NCBI RefSeq assembly: GCF_001651865.1
Contig: NZ_LPUX01000053.1
Span: forward strand, 1,319,667-1,383,666
Source: Sinorhizobium glycinis
GTDB lineage: Bacteria; Pseudomonadota; Alphaproteobacteria; Rhizobiales; Rhizobiaceae
Length of the DNA: 64,000 bases
Reading direction: 5' to 3'
In this document: piece after piece, positions 8,534-16,579 of the stretch
Layout of the letters: each line of letters opens with the position of its first letter
How positions within the stretch are numbered: the first letter of the stretch is position 1
Position numbers and translations under genes: made by a program
Notes under the pieces: generated by a model
What the model saw: the letters and a program-made list of their open reading frames with translations, nothing else
What the model was told of the DNA's origin: nothing
Database searches by the model: none

Positions 8534-9594
8534 GTTCTTCCGCAAATCCGATCCGCGTCCTTGTCGCCGGTCTCGGCAATATGGGGCGCAGCCATGCGCT
8601 TGCCTATCACGAGAACCCCGGCTTCGAGATCGCCGGCCTCGTCAACCGCTCGAAGGTCGAGCTGCCGGGCGCGCTCGCGGGCTATGAGATCCTGCCCTCC
8701 TTCCCGGAGGCGCTCCTCGAGCTCAGGCCGGAGCTCTGCTCGATCAACACCTATTCGGACAGCCACGCGGCCTATGCGGTGACGGCGATGGAGGCCGGCT
8801 GCCATGTCTTCGTCGAGAAGCCGCTGGCCACGACCGTCGCCGACGCGGAGCGCGTCGTCGCCTGCGCCCGGGCGAACGGCCGCAAGCTCATCGTCGGCTA
8901 TATCCTGCGCCACCATCCGTCCTGGATGCGGCTGATCGCCGAGGCGCGCAAGCTCGGGCCGCCCTACGTATTCCGGATGAACCTGAACCAGCAATCGAGC
9001 GGACCGACCTGGGCGACACACAAGTCGCTGATGCAGACGACCGCGCCGATCGTCGATTGCGGCGTGCATTATATCGACGTCATGTGCCAGATAACCGACG
9101 CAAAGCCCGTCGAGGTGCGCGGCATGGGCCTGAGGCTCTCCAACGAGATCGCCGCCGACATGTACAATTACGGCCACCTGCAGGTCATCTTCGAAGACGG
9201 TTCGGTCGGCTGGTACGAGGCCGGCTGGGGGCCGATGATCTCCGAGACCGCCTTTTTCGTGAAGGACGTGATCTCGCCTAACGGATCGGTCTCGATCGTC
9301 ATGGACGGGAAGGCCAAGTCCGACGACATCGACATGCACACCAAGACCGCCGTCATACGCCTGCACAGTGCGGCGACCGGTCCGGACGGAAGATTCCTCA
9401 CGGCCGACGAAGACCTCAAGATGGAAGGCGAGCCCGGCCATCAGGAACTCTGCGACCGTGAACAGGCCTTCGTGCTCAAGGCCATTCGCGAAAACATCAA
9501 TCTCGACCGGCACATGGACGATGCGGTGCAGTCGCTCAAGATCTGCCTGGCGGCGGACGAAAGCGTTCGCACCGGCAGGCCGGTCAAGCTTTAA
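8530..9594 (+). CDS. Gfo/Idh/MocA-family sugar oxidoreductase
   Basis: A 354-residue NAD(P)-dependent dehydrogenase. The N-terminal Rossmann motif is VLVAGLGNMGRSHA. The family motif EKPLA (in VFVEKPLATT) follows near residue 100, and the catalytic Asp/His stretch is IVDCGVHYIDVM. The start overlaps the permease stop by four bases, and an ABC ATPase gene follows, so it is embedded in the transporter operon. It probably oxidises or epimerises an imported sugar or sugar acid. It is not needed for the simple GlcNAc or MurNAc route, which hints that the transporter also takes a modified sugar. The exact substrate is unknown. Confidence 0.88.
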   Translation: MSSSANPIRVLVAGLGNMGRSHALAYHENPGFEIAGLVNRSKVELPGALAGYEILPSFPEALLELRPELCSINTYSDSHAAYAVTAMEAGCHVFVEKPLATTVADAERVVACARANGRKLIVGYILRHHPSWMRLIAEARKLGPPYVFRMNLNQQSSGPTWATHKSLMQTTAPIVDCGVHYIDVMCQITDAKPVEVRGMGLRLSNEIAADMYNYGHLQVIFEDGSVGWYEAGWGPMISETAFFVKDVISPNGSVSIVMDGKAKSDDIDMHTKTAVIRLHSAATGPDGRFLTADEDLKMEGEPGHQELCDREQAFVLKAIRENINLDRHMDDAVQSLKICLAADESVRTGRPVKL

Positions 9595-9611
9595 TTTGAA
9601 GAGGGCGACAC

Positions 9612-10622
9612 GTGGGATCACTGCAACTCAAATCCATCCGCAAGGCCTATGGCGGCCATGAGGTGCTGAAGGGCATCGACCTCGAGGTGAAGGACGGCGA
9701 ATTCGTCATCTTCGTCGGTCCCTCGGGCTGCGGAAAATCGACCCTGCTCAGAACCATTGCCGGCCTCGAGGACGCGACCTCCGGCAGCGTACGGATCGAC
9801 GGTGTCGAAGTCGGCCATGTCGCTCCCGCCAAGCGCGGCATCGCCATGGTCTTCCAGTCCTACGCGCTCTATCCGCACCTGACGGTGAAGGACAATATGG
9901 GCCTCGGGCTGAAGCAGGCCGGCGTGCCGAAACCCGAGATCGAGGAGAAGGTCGGCAAGGCGGCCGGCATGCTGTCACTCGAACCCTATCTCGCCCGCCG
10001 CCCGGCCGAGCTTTCCGGCGGTCAGCGCCAGCGCGTCGCAATCGGCCGCGCCATCGTGCGCGAACCGAAGCTATTCCTCTTCGACGAGCCGCTGTCGAAC
10101 CTCGATGCGGCGCTGCGCGTCAACACGCGCCTCGAAATCGCCCGCCTGCATCGCAGCCTCAAGGCGACGATGATCTATGTCACCCATGACCAGGTCGAGG
10201 CGATGACGCTCGCCGACAAGATCGTCGTGTTGAACGGGGGACGCATCGAACAGGTCGGCTCGCCGATGGAACTCTACAACCGACCCGCCAATCTCTTCGT
10301 CGCCGGCTTCATCGGCTCGCCGCAGATGAACTTCATCGACGGCGACAAGTTCGGCGACGGAGAGGCGAAGACGGTCGGCATCCGCCCCGAGCATATCGGC
10401 CTCTCGCGCGACGGCGGCGACTGGAAGGCGAAGGTGGTTCATGTCGAGCATCTCGGCGCCGACACGATCGTCTATCTCGAATCCGACGCGGTCGGGCCGC
10501 TCACGGTGCGGCTCTTCGGCGAGCACCGCTATGCGGCGGATGACGTCGTCCATGCCACCCCGGTGATCGGCGGCATGCACCGCTTCGACGCCGACGGCCG
10601 GGTGATCGATTCCGGGCAGTAG
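9612..10622 (+). CDS. Sugar ABC transporter ATP-binding protein (UgpC/MalK type)
   Basis: Powers the importer encoded upstream. The 336-residue protein has Walker [10 protein letters not shown], signature [14 protein letters not shown], Walker [14 protein letters not shown], the switch His in YVTHDQ, and a C-terminal TOBE-type domain as in MalK and UgpC. The start is GTG, with GAGGG six bases before it. It ends the rightward operon and is followed by a GC-palindromic repeat that probably acts at the mRNA 3' end. Confidence 0.92.
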   Translation: MGSLQLKSIRKAYGGHEVLKGIDLEVKDGEFVIFVGPSGCGKSTLLRTIAGLEDATSGSVRIDGVEVGHVAPAKRGIAMVFQSYALYPHLTVKDNMGLGLKQAGVPKPEIEEKVGKAAGMLSLEPYLARRPAELSGGQRQRVAIGRAIVREPKLFLFDEPLSNLDAALRVNTRLEIARLHRSLKATMIYVTHDQVEAMTLADKIVVLNGGRIEQVGSPMELYNRPANLFVAGFIGSPQMNFIDGDKFGDGEAKTVGIRPEHIGLSRDGGDWKAKVVHVEHLGADTIVYLESDAVGPLTVRLFGEHRYAADDVVHATPVIGGMHRFDADGRVIDSGQ

Positions 10623-10634
10623 TGCAGTCATAAG

Positions 10635-10775
10635 AGCCCCTCACCCTAGCCCTCTCCCCGCCTGCGGGGAGAGGGGGACGCCGATGGCGTTTCGGGCCAC
10701 CGCAAGGCGAGACAGCGCCGCGAGTCCCCTTCGCCCCGCTTGCGGGGAGAAGGTGCCGGCAGGCGGATGAGGGGC
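10635..10775. repeat. GC-rich palindromic intergenic element, family B, copy 1
   Basis: Begins GCCCCTCACCCTAGCCCTC and ends AGGCGGATGAGGGGC. It contains two strong hairpins: CTCTCCCCG/CGGGGAGAG near 10652-10674, and CTTCGCCCCGC/GCGGGGAGAAGG near 10728-10752. Close relatives occur at nine more places in the window. It lies just after the transporter ATPase gene and can act as a transcript end or stabiliser. Confidence 0.85.
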
Positions 10776-10886
10776 AGCCCCGACACAAATCCGCCATCAC
10801 GACTGCGTGAACAGAAAGCAGCGGCAAACCCGAAGGCACTGCGACTGCTGGCTTCCTTGCCCTTGACGCGCCGCACCGAGCCGGGG

Positions 10887-10931
10887 TTGCACCGCGGCGG
10901 AAATTAACATACATTCCTGTTTGTATATTAG
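10887..10931 (+). promoter_or_regulatory. smeABR promoter with TetR-type operator
   Basis: A likely sigma-70 promoter has -35 TTGCAC (10887-10892), a 17-base spacer and -10 TACATT (10910-10915). Over the -10 lies an imperfect palindrome, ACATACATTCCTGTTTGTAT (10907-10926). This resembles the AcrR/TtgR class of operators and closely matches the site at 43783-43803 upstream of another TetR gene. SmeR, encoded at the end of the operon, is the expected repressor. Confidence 0.65.
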
Positions 10932-11029
10932 CTTTCCGGTATCTTCCGGATTCCGGCTCCCGCTTCATCTCCCTGGTGGACCGCGCGGCAGGCGCCGCGA
11001 CGCGGCCCCTTTGCACATTGGACATTGCG

Positions 11030-12238
11030 ATGCATATGAACCGACCGATACTGGCCGCCTCGCTGGCAACCGTGCTCTTTCTCGCCGGCTGCCAGAAGAA
11101 CGAAGAGCAGGCCGCAGCCCCGGCTTTCCCTCCGGCCGCGGTCGCCGTTTTCACGACGGCGGCGGAACCCTTGCCGATCACCAACGAGCTGCCCGGACGC
11201 ATCACGCCGACGCGGATCGCCGAGGTTCGGCCGCGGGTTTCCGGCATCGTCGTCGACCGGGTGTTCGAGCAGGGATCGATGGTCAAGGAGGGCGACGTGC
11301 TCTACCGGATCGATCCGGCGCCGTTCCAGGTCAAGGTCGACAGCGCCGAGGCGACGCTGAAGCGGGCGCTTGCCGTGCGCGACCAGGCGAAGCAAACCGC
11401 CGAACGGCAGTCGCGCCTCAAGGAGGCGCAGGTCGCGGCCGTTCAGCAATATGACGATGCGATCGCGGCGCTCGCCCAGGCCGAGGCCGATGTCGGCATT
11501 GCCGAGGCAGGCCTCGCCGAGGCGAAGCTCAACCTTCAATACGCCGACGTTACCGCGCCGATCAGCGGCCGGATCGGCCGGGCGCTGATCACCGAAGGGG
11601 CGCTCGTCAGCGCCAACGGCTCGGAGAACCTGGCAACCATCCAGCAGCTCGACCCGATCTATGCGGACTTCACACAGTCGGCGACCGACCTTATCCGGCT
11701 GCGCAAGGCGCTTCAGGACGGCCAGCTCATCAGCGCCAAGAACGAAGCGGAAGTTAAGCTCATCCTCGACGACGGCACGCCCTACGGCTTGAAGGGCCGG
11801 CTGCTCTTTTCCGAGGCCGCGGTCGACGCGACGACCGGCCAGGTGACGCTTCGCGGCGAGTTCCCCAACCCCAACAACGATCTGCTGCCGGGCATGTATG
11901 TGCGCGTGCAGATCCAGCAAGGGCTGGAGAAGGACGCGATTACCGTTCCGCAGCAGGCGGTGCAGCGCAACAATGCCGGTCAGTCCCAGGTCTATGTCGT
12001 CACCTCCGACAAGAAGGTCGAGTTCCGCAACGTGACGCTCGGACGGACGGTCGGCGAGCGCTGGCAGGTGACCGCCGGCCTCAAGGCGGGTGAAAAGGTC
12101 ATTGTCGAGGGCTTCCAGAAGATCGGCCCCGGCGCGGCGGTGGAGCCCTCCGACTGGAACCCGAGCGCGAAGCCCGCTGCCGAGCAGGCGAGCGCCGCGG
12201 CATCCGCCGACGACAAGTCCGCCACTGCAGTGAAGTGA
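11030..12238 (+). CDS. smeA: RND multidrug efflux system, periplasmic adaptor lipoprotein SmeA
   Basis: The membrane-fusion subunit that links the inner-membrane pump to an outer-membrane TolC-type channel. The 402-residue product starts with a lipoprotein signal ending in the lipobox LAGC. A beta-barrel/lipoyl region (VRPRVSGIVVDRVFEQG) and a long coiled-coil hairpin (residues about 100-170, rich in Ala, Glu and Lys) follow. The ATG at 11030 is chosen because it gives a clean signal peptide; 11036 is also possible. The gene lies ten bases before the pump gene. In S. meliloti the orthologous SmeAB pump exports antibiotics and flavonoids. No outer-membrane channel gene is present here. Confidence 0.9.
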   Translation: MHMNRPILAASLATVLFLAGCQKNEEQAAAPAFPPAAVAVFTTAAEPLPITNELPGRITPTRIAEVRPRVSGIVVDRVFEQGSMVKEGDVLYRIDPAPFQVKVDSAEATLKRALAVRDQAKQTAERQSRLKEAQVAAVQQYDDAIAALAQAEADVGIAEAGLAEAKLNLQYADVTAPISGRIGRALITEGALVSANGSENLATIQQLDPIYADFTQSATDLIRLRKALQDGQLISAKNEAEVKLILDDGTPYGLKGRLLFSEAAVDATTGQVTLRGEFPNPNNDLLPGMYVRVQIQQGLEKDAITVPQQAVQRNNAGQSQVYVVTSDKKVEFRNVTLGRTVGERWQVTAGLKAGEKVIVEGFQKIGPGAAVEPSDWNPSAKPAAEQASAAASADDKSATAVK

Positions 12239-12248
12239 GAGCCGACTC

Positions 12249-15200
12249 ATGCCAAGTTTTTTCATAGACAGGCCGATCTTTGCCTGGGTGGTGGCGATCT
12301 TCATCATGGTCGCCGGCATCATCGCGGTTCCGCTGCTGCCGGTTTCGCAATATCCGGACGTGGCGCCGCCGCAGATCTCGATCAACACCACCTATCCCGG
12401 CGCCTCGTCGCAGGACACCTATCAGAGCGTCACGCGGCTGATCGAGGATGAGCTGAACGGCGTCGAAGGCCTGCTCTACTTCGAATCGACGACGAGCGCC
12501 TCCGGCTCGGTCGAGATCAATGCGACATTCGAACCGGGCACCGACCCCAGCCAGGCCTCGGTCGACATTCAGAACCGGGTGCAACGTGTCGAGCCGAGGC
12601 TGCCCGATTCTGTGAAGCAGCAGGGCGTCCAGGTGGACGAGGCCGGCTCCGGATTCCTGCTGATCATCTCGCTCACCTCGACCGACGGTTCGATGGACGC
12701 GATCGGCCTCGGCGATTACCTGAGCCGCAACGTCCTGAGCGAAATCCAGCGCGTCCAGGGCGTCGGCCGCGCCCAGCTCTTCGCGACCGAGCGCTCGATG
12801 CGCGTCTGGCTCGACCCCGACAAGATGCTCGGCCTCAACCTCACCGCCGCCGACGTGACCGCGGCGATCCAGGCGCAGAACGCCCAGATCGCCTCGGGCT
12901 CGATCGGCGCCCAGCCGAATCCGATCACCCAGCAGATCAGTGCCCCGGTGGTGATCAAGGGCCAGCTTTCGTCACCGGAGGAATTCGGCGCCATCGTGCT
13001 TCGCGCGAACGCCGACGGCTCCGCCGTCCGGCTGCGCGACGTCGCCCGCATCGAGATCGGCGGCGAGAGCTATTCCTTCTCGACGCGCCTCAACGGCAAG
13101 CCCTCGGCGGCGATTGCCGTGCAGCTCTCGCCGAGCGGCAATGCGATCTCGACCTCGGAAGCGATCAAGGCGCGCATGGACGAGCTCGCCGAATTCTTCC
13201 CGCCGGGGCTTGAATATTCCGTTCCCTACGACACCTCGCCTTTCGTCGCCGTCTCGATCCAGAAGGTGGTGGAGACACTGGTCGAAGCCGTCGCGCTCGT
13301 CTTCCTGGTGATGTTCCTGTTCCTGCAGAACATCCGCTACACCATCATCCCGACGCTGGTCGTGCCGGTCGCCCTTCTCGGCACCTGCGCCGTCATGCTG
13401 GCGATGGGCTTCTCCATCAACGTGCTCACCATGTTCGGCATGGTGCTGGCGATCGGCATCCTCGTCGACGATGCGATCATCGTCGTCGAGAACGTCGAGC
13501 GCATCATGTCGCAGGAGGGGCTGACGCCGAAGGAAGCAACGCGCAAGGCGATGAGGCAGATCACCGGCGCGGTCATCGGCATCACGCTGGTGCTCGCCTC
13601 GGTGTTCATTCCGATGGCCTTCTTCCCGGGTGCCGTCGGCGTGATCTATCGCCAGTTCAGCCTGACCATGGTCGTCTCGATCCTGTTTTCGGCGTTTCTT
13701 GCACTATCGCTGACGCCGGCGCTCTGCGCGAGCTTCCTGAAACAGGTCCCGAAGGGCCATCACCACGCCAAGCGCGGCTTCTTCGGCTGGTTCAACCGCA
13801 GCTTCGACCGGACCTCGCGCGGTTATACCGGCATTGTGGGACGTCTCGTGACGCGCACCGGCCGCTTCATGGTCATCTATCTGGCACTGCTCGGAGGCCT
13901 CGCCTGGGCCTTCCTGCAGCTTCCCTCCTCCTTCCTGCCGGACGAGGACCAGGGCTTCGTCATCGTCATGATGCAGCTGCCGTCCGAAGCCACCGGCAAC
14001 CGCACGACGGAGGTGATCGAGCAGGCGGAGACGATCTTCGGCCAGGAGCCGGCCGTCGATACGATCGTCGCCATCAACGGCTTCTCCTTCTTCGGCACCG
14101 GTCAGAATGCCGGCCTCGCCTTCGTGACGCTCAAGGACTGGAGCGAACGCGATGCGAACAACGCCGCCCAGTCGATCGCCGGCCGCGCGACGATGGCGAT
14201 GAGCCAGATCAAGGACGCGATCAGCTTCGCGCTGTCGCCGCCGGCGATCCAGGGCCTTGGCACCACCGGAGGCTTCTCCTTCCGGCTGCAGGACCGCGCC
14301 GGTCTCGGCGAAGTGGCTCTTGCCCAGGCGCGCGACCAGCTTCTCGGCCTTGCTTCGCAAAGCAAGATCGTGACCGGCGTGCGCTTCGAGGGGATGCCCG
14401 ATGCGGCCCAGGTCAGCGTCAACATCGATCGCGAGAAGGCCAACACCTTCGGCGTGACCTTTGCCGACATCAATTCGACGATCTCGACCAATCTCGGCTC
14501 GTCCTACGTCAACGACTTCCCGAATGCCGGCCGCATGCAGCGCGTGACGGTGCAGGCGGACGAGAGCCAGCGCATGCAGACGGCGGATCTTTTGAACCTC
14601 AATGTCCGCAATTCGAATGGCGGCATGGTTCCGCTTTCGGCATTCGCGAACATCGAGTGGGTCAAGGCACCGACGCAGACGGTGGGCTATAACGGCTATC
14701 CGGCCGTGCGCATCAGCGGCAATGCCGCTCCCGGATACTCCTCCGGCGATGCGATAGCCGAGATGGAACGGCTGGCGGCCGAGCTTCCGGCGGGCTTCGG
14801 CTATGAATGGACGGGGCAGTCGCTGCAAGAGATCCAGTCGGGCTCGCAGGCGCCGCTCCTGATCGCGCTTTCCTGCCTGCTCGTCTTCCTGTGCCTGGCG
14901 GCGCTCTACGAGAGCTGGTCTATCCCCGTCTCGGTCATCATGGTCGTGCCGCTCGGCGTCATCGGCGCGGTGCTGGCGGTGACGATGCGCGACATGCCGA
15001 ACGACGTCTACTTCAAGGTCGGCCTGATCGCGATCATCGGGCTTTCGGCGAAAAACGCCATCCTGATCATCGAGTTCGCCAAGGAGCTGCGCGAACAGGG
15101 CCGGTCGCTGATCGACGCGACCCTCGAAGCCACGCACTTACGCTTCCGGCCGATCCTGATGACCTCGCTGGCCTTCACGCTCGGCGTATTGCCGCTCGCG

Positions 15201-15395
15201 ATCGCGACCGGCGCAAGCTCCGGCAGCCAGCGCGCCATCGGCACCGGCGTCATGGGCGGGATGATCTCGGCCACGGTGCTGGCGATCTTCTTCGTGCCGG
15301 TCTTCTTCGTGTTCGTCATGAAGATTTTCGAGCGGAGAGAGGCGACGGGCGCGGCACCGCAGGCCGCATCCGGGAACGCCACGCCCGCCGAGTAA
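12249..15395 (+). CDS. smeB: RND multidrug efflux transporter SmeB (HAE1 family)
   Basis: A proton-driven inner-membrane trimeric drug pump. Its 1048 residues are typical for the AcrB/MexB family. It starts MPSFFIDRPIFAWV and has 12 expected helices in two repeats, each with a large periplasmic loop. The proton-relay aspartates are visible in GILVDDAIIVVENVER, and the second-half counterpart is GLSAKNAILIIEFAKE. It would take amphiphilic drugs from the outer leaflet of the inner membrane and the periplasm and pass them through SmeA. It is co-transcribed with smeA and probably smeR. Confidence 0.95.
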   Translation: MPSFFIDRPIFAWVVAIFIMVAGIIAVPLLPVSQYPDVAPPQISINTTYPGASSQDTYQSVTRLIEDELNGVEGLLYFESTTSASGSVEINATFEPGTDPSQASVDIQNRVQRVEPRLPDSVKQQGVQVDEAGSGFLLIISLTSTDGSMDAIGLGDYLSRNVLSEIQRVQGVGRAQLFATERSMRVWLDPDKMLGLNLTAADVTAAIQAQNAQIASGSIGAQPNPITQQISAPVVIKGQLSSPEEFGAIVLRANADGSAVRLRDVARIEIGGESYSFSTRLNGKPSAAIAVQLSPSGNAISTSEAIKARMDELAEFFPPGLEYSVPYDTSPFVAVSIQKVVETLVEAVALVFLVMFLFLQNIRYTIIPTLVVPVALLGTCAVMLAMGFSINVLTMFGMVLAIGILVDDAIIVVENVERIMSQEGLTPKEATRKAMRQITGAVIGITLVLASVFIPMAFFPGAVGVIYRQFSLTMVVSILFSAFLALSLTPALCASFLKQVPKGHHHAKRGFFGWFNRSFDRTSRGYTGIVGRLVTRTGRFMVIYLALLGGLAWAFLQLPSSFLPDEDQGFVIVMMQLPSEATGNRTTEVIEQAETIFGQEPAVDTIVAINGFSFFGTGQNAGLAFVTLKDWSERDANNAAQSIAGRATMAMSQIKDAISFALSPPAIQGLGTTGGFSFRLQDRAGLGEVALAQARDQLLGLASQSKIVTGVRFEGMPDAAQVSVNIDREKANTFGVTFADINSTISTNLGSSYVNDFPNAGRMQRVTVQADESQRMQTADLLNLNVRNSNGGMVPLSAFANIEWVKAPTQTVGYNGYPAVRISGNAAPGYSSGDAIAEMERLAAELPAGFGYEWTGQSLQEIQSGSQAPLLIALSCLLVFLCLAALYESWSIPVSVIMVVPLGVIGAVLAVTMRDMPNDVYFKVGLIAIIGLSAKNAILIIEFAKELREQGRSLIDATLEATHLRFRPILMTSLAFTLGVLPLAIATGASSGSQRAIGTGVMGGMISATVLAIFFVPVFFVFVMKIFERREATGAAPQAASGNATPAE

Positions 15396-15433
15396 AGCGT
15401 AAGCACGGCCCGCCCTCACCGGCGGGCCGTCAA

Positions 15434-15532
15434 CTGCATGTTTGCTTAGATCGTCGCAGATTTAAGCAAACATGCAGCAATTCAAAGTGCTACAGCGACC
15501 TTTGCGCGTCTTCAAGACGCGCGGCGCTGTAG
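15434..15532. repeat. Palindromic intergenic element, family A, copy 2, between smeB and smeR
   Basis: Two hairpins: arms CTGCATGTTTGCTTA/TAAGCAAACATGCAG (15434-15477) and CTACAGCG/CGCTGTAG (15490-15532). It fills most of the 150-base gap and ends 13 bases before the smeR start, immediately before its ribosome binding site. It would therefore be part of any smeABR read-through transcript. Confidence 0.85.
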
Positions 15533-15545
15533 CAAGGAGAACGAC

Positions 15546-16178
15546 ATGCGCCGAACCAAGGCCGATGCCGAGGCAACCCGAAAGAAGATCCTGAGCGCCG
15601 CCGAGCGCGTTTTTTACAAGAAGGGTGTCTCGGGCACGACCCTCGACGAGGTTGCCAGTGAAGCCGGCGTGACGCGCGGCGCCATCTACTGGCACTTCGC
15701 CAACAAGACCGATCTTTTCCTGGCGCTCTACGATGCGGTGCCTTTGCCGCAGGAAGACATGATCGCGCGTGAGATCGAGACGGAGACCTCCGACACGCTG
15801 GCCATCGTCGAGGAAGCGACCGGCGACTGGCTCGAAATGCTTGCCGTCGACGAGCAGCGGCAGCGCATTCTCGCGATCATGCTCCGGTGCGACTACGACA
15901 ATGAAATGTCCGCTGTGCTCGACCGCCAGAAGGAAATGAAGGAGCGACACACCGCCATGCTCGAACTCGCCTTTGCTCGCGCTCTTGAGCGCGGGCAATT
16001 ACGGGACAACTGGACGCCGACATCCGCCGTCCGCACGTTGCACTGGATGATGACGGGCCTCTGTACCGAATGGCTGCTCTTCGGCCGCCGTTTCGATCTC
16101 GCAGCCGAGGGCCGCGACGCGCTCAGGCGCCTCTTCGACAGCTTCCGGCAGACGCTTCCCGCCCCGTCTGCCGCCTGA
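15546..16178 (+). CDS. smeR: TetR/AcrR-family repressor SmeR
   Basis: A 210-residue regulator with the TetR helix-turn-helix VASEAGVTRGAIYWHFANKTDLF and a C-terminal AcrR/TtgR-like ligand domain. AAGGAG sits six bases before the ATG. Its position behind smeB and the operator-like palindrome at 10907-10926 indicate that it represses smeAB and itself. In S. meliloti the tricistronic smeABR mRNA is also reported as a target of the trp leader peptide peTrpL with an antisense RNA; nothing in this window tests that. The gene converges on the receiver gene with only 14 bases between their stops. Confidence 0.9.
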   Translation: MRRTKADAEATRKKILSAAERVFYKKGVSGTTLDEVASEAGVTRGAIYWHFANKTDLFLALYDAVPLPQEDMIAREIETETSDTLAIVEEATGDWLEMLAVDEQRQRILAIMLRCDYDNEMSAVLDRQKEMKERHTAMLELAFARALERGQLRDNWTPTSAVRTLHWMMTGLCTEWLLFGRRFDLAAEGRDALRRLFDSFRQTLPAPSAA

Positions 16179-16192
16179 AGCGCACAGAAAGC

Positions 16193-16579
16193 TCACGCCG
16201 CCAGCATGCTTGCCACGGCGCCTACGAGATCCTGCTGGGTTGCCGGCTTGTTGACCACCACCGCGCCGTTGCATTTCCGTTCCATCACGTCGGGCAGAGC
16301 CTGTCCGCTGTAGAACAGGAAGGGAATGCCGCGCTCGGCAAGCATGTCGCTGACATCCTCGGTCGTCCCGTCACCAAGGCGTATATCGAGCACGGCAAGC
16401 GAAAGCGGCTCGCTTCTTGCCGCATCCAGGGCAGCTTCCAGCGTCATGCATGGCCCGACGATGTCGGCGCCTGCGTCGCGAAAGGCATTTTCCATATCGA
16501 GCGCTATCAAAATCTCGTCCTCGGCGACCAGAATTCTGGCGCCGGCAAGAGGCAGGTTCTGATCAGCGTTGCGCTCCAT
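16193..16579 (-). CDS. Single-domain response regulator
   Basis: A stand-alone receiver of about 128 residues. The acidic pocket is in VAEDEILIALD, the phosphorylated Asp is in LAVLDIRLGDG, the Ser is in FLFYSG and the conserved Lys is in VVNKPA. There is no output domain. I start at the ATG at 16579 because a longer reading adds an Arg-rich extension with no motif. That start overlaps the end of the large kinase gene by 17 bases, so the receiver is its likely phosphorylation partner. Similar receivers accompany HWE kinases in rhizobia. Confidence 0.88.
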   Translation of the reverse strand: MERNADQNLPLAGARILVAEDEILIALDMENAFRDAGADIVGPCMTLEAALDAARSEPLSLAVLDIRLGDGTTEDVSDMLAERGIPFLFYSGQALPDVMERKCNGAVVVNKPATQQDLVGAVASMLAA

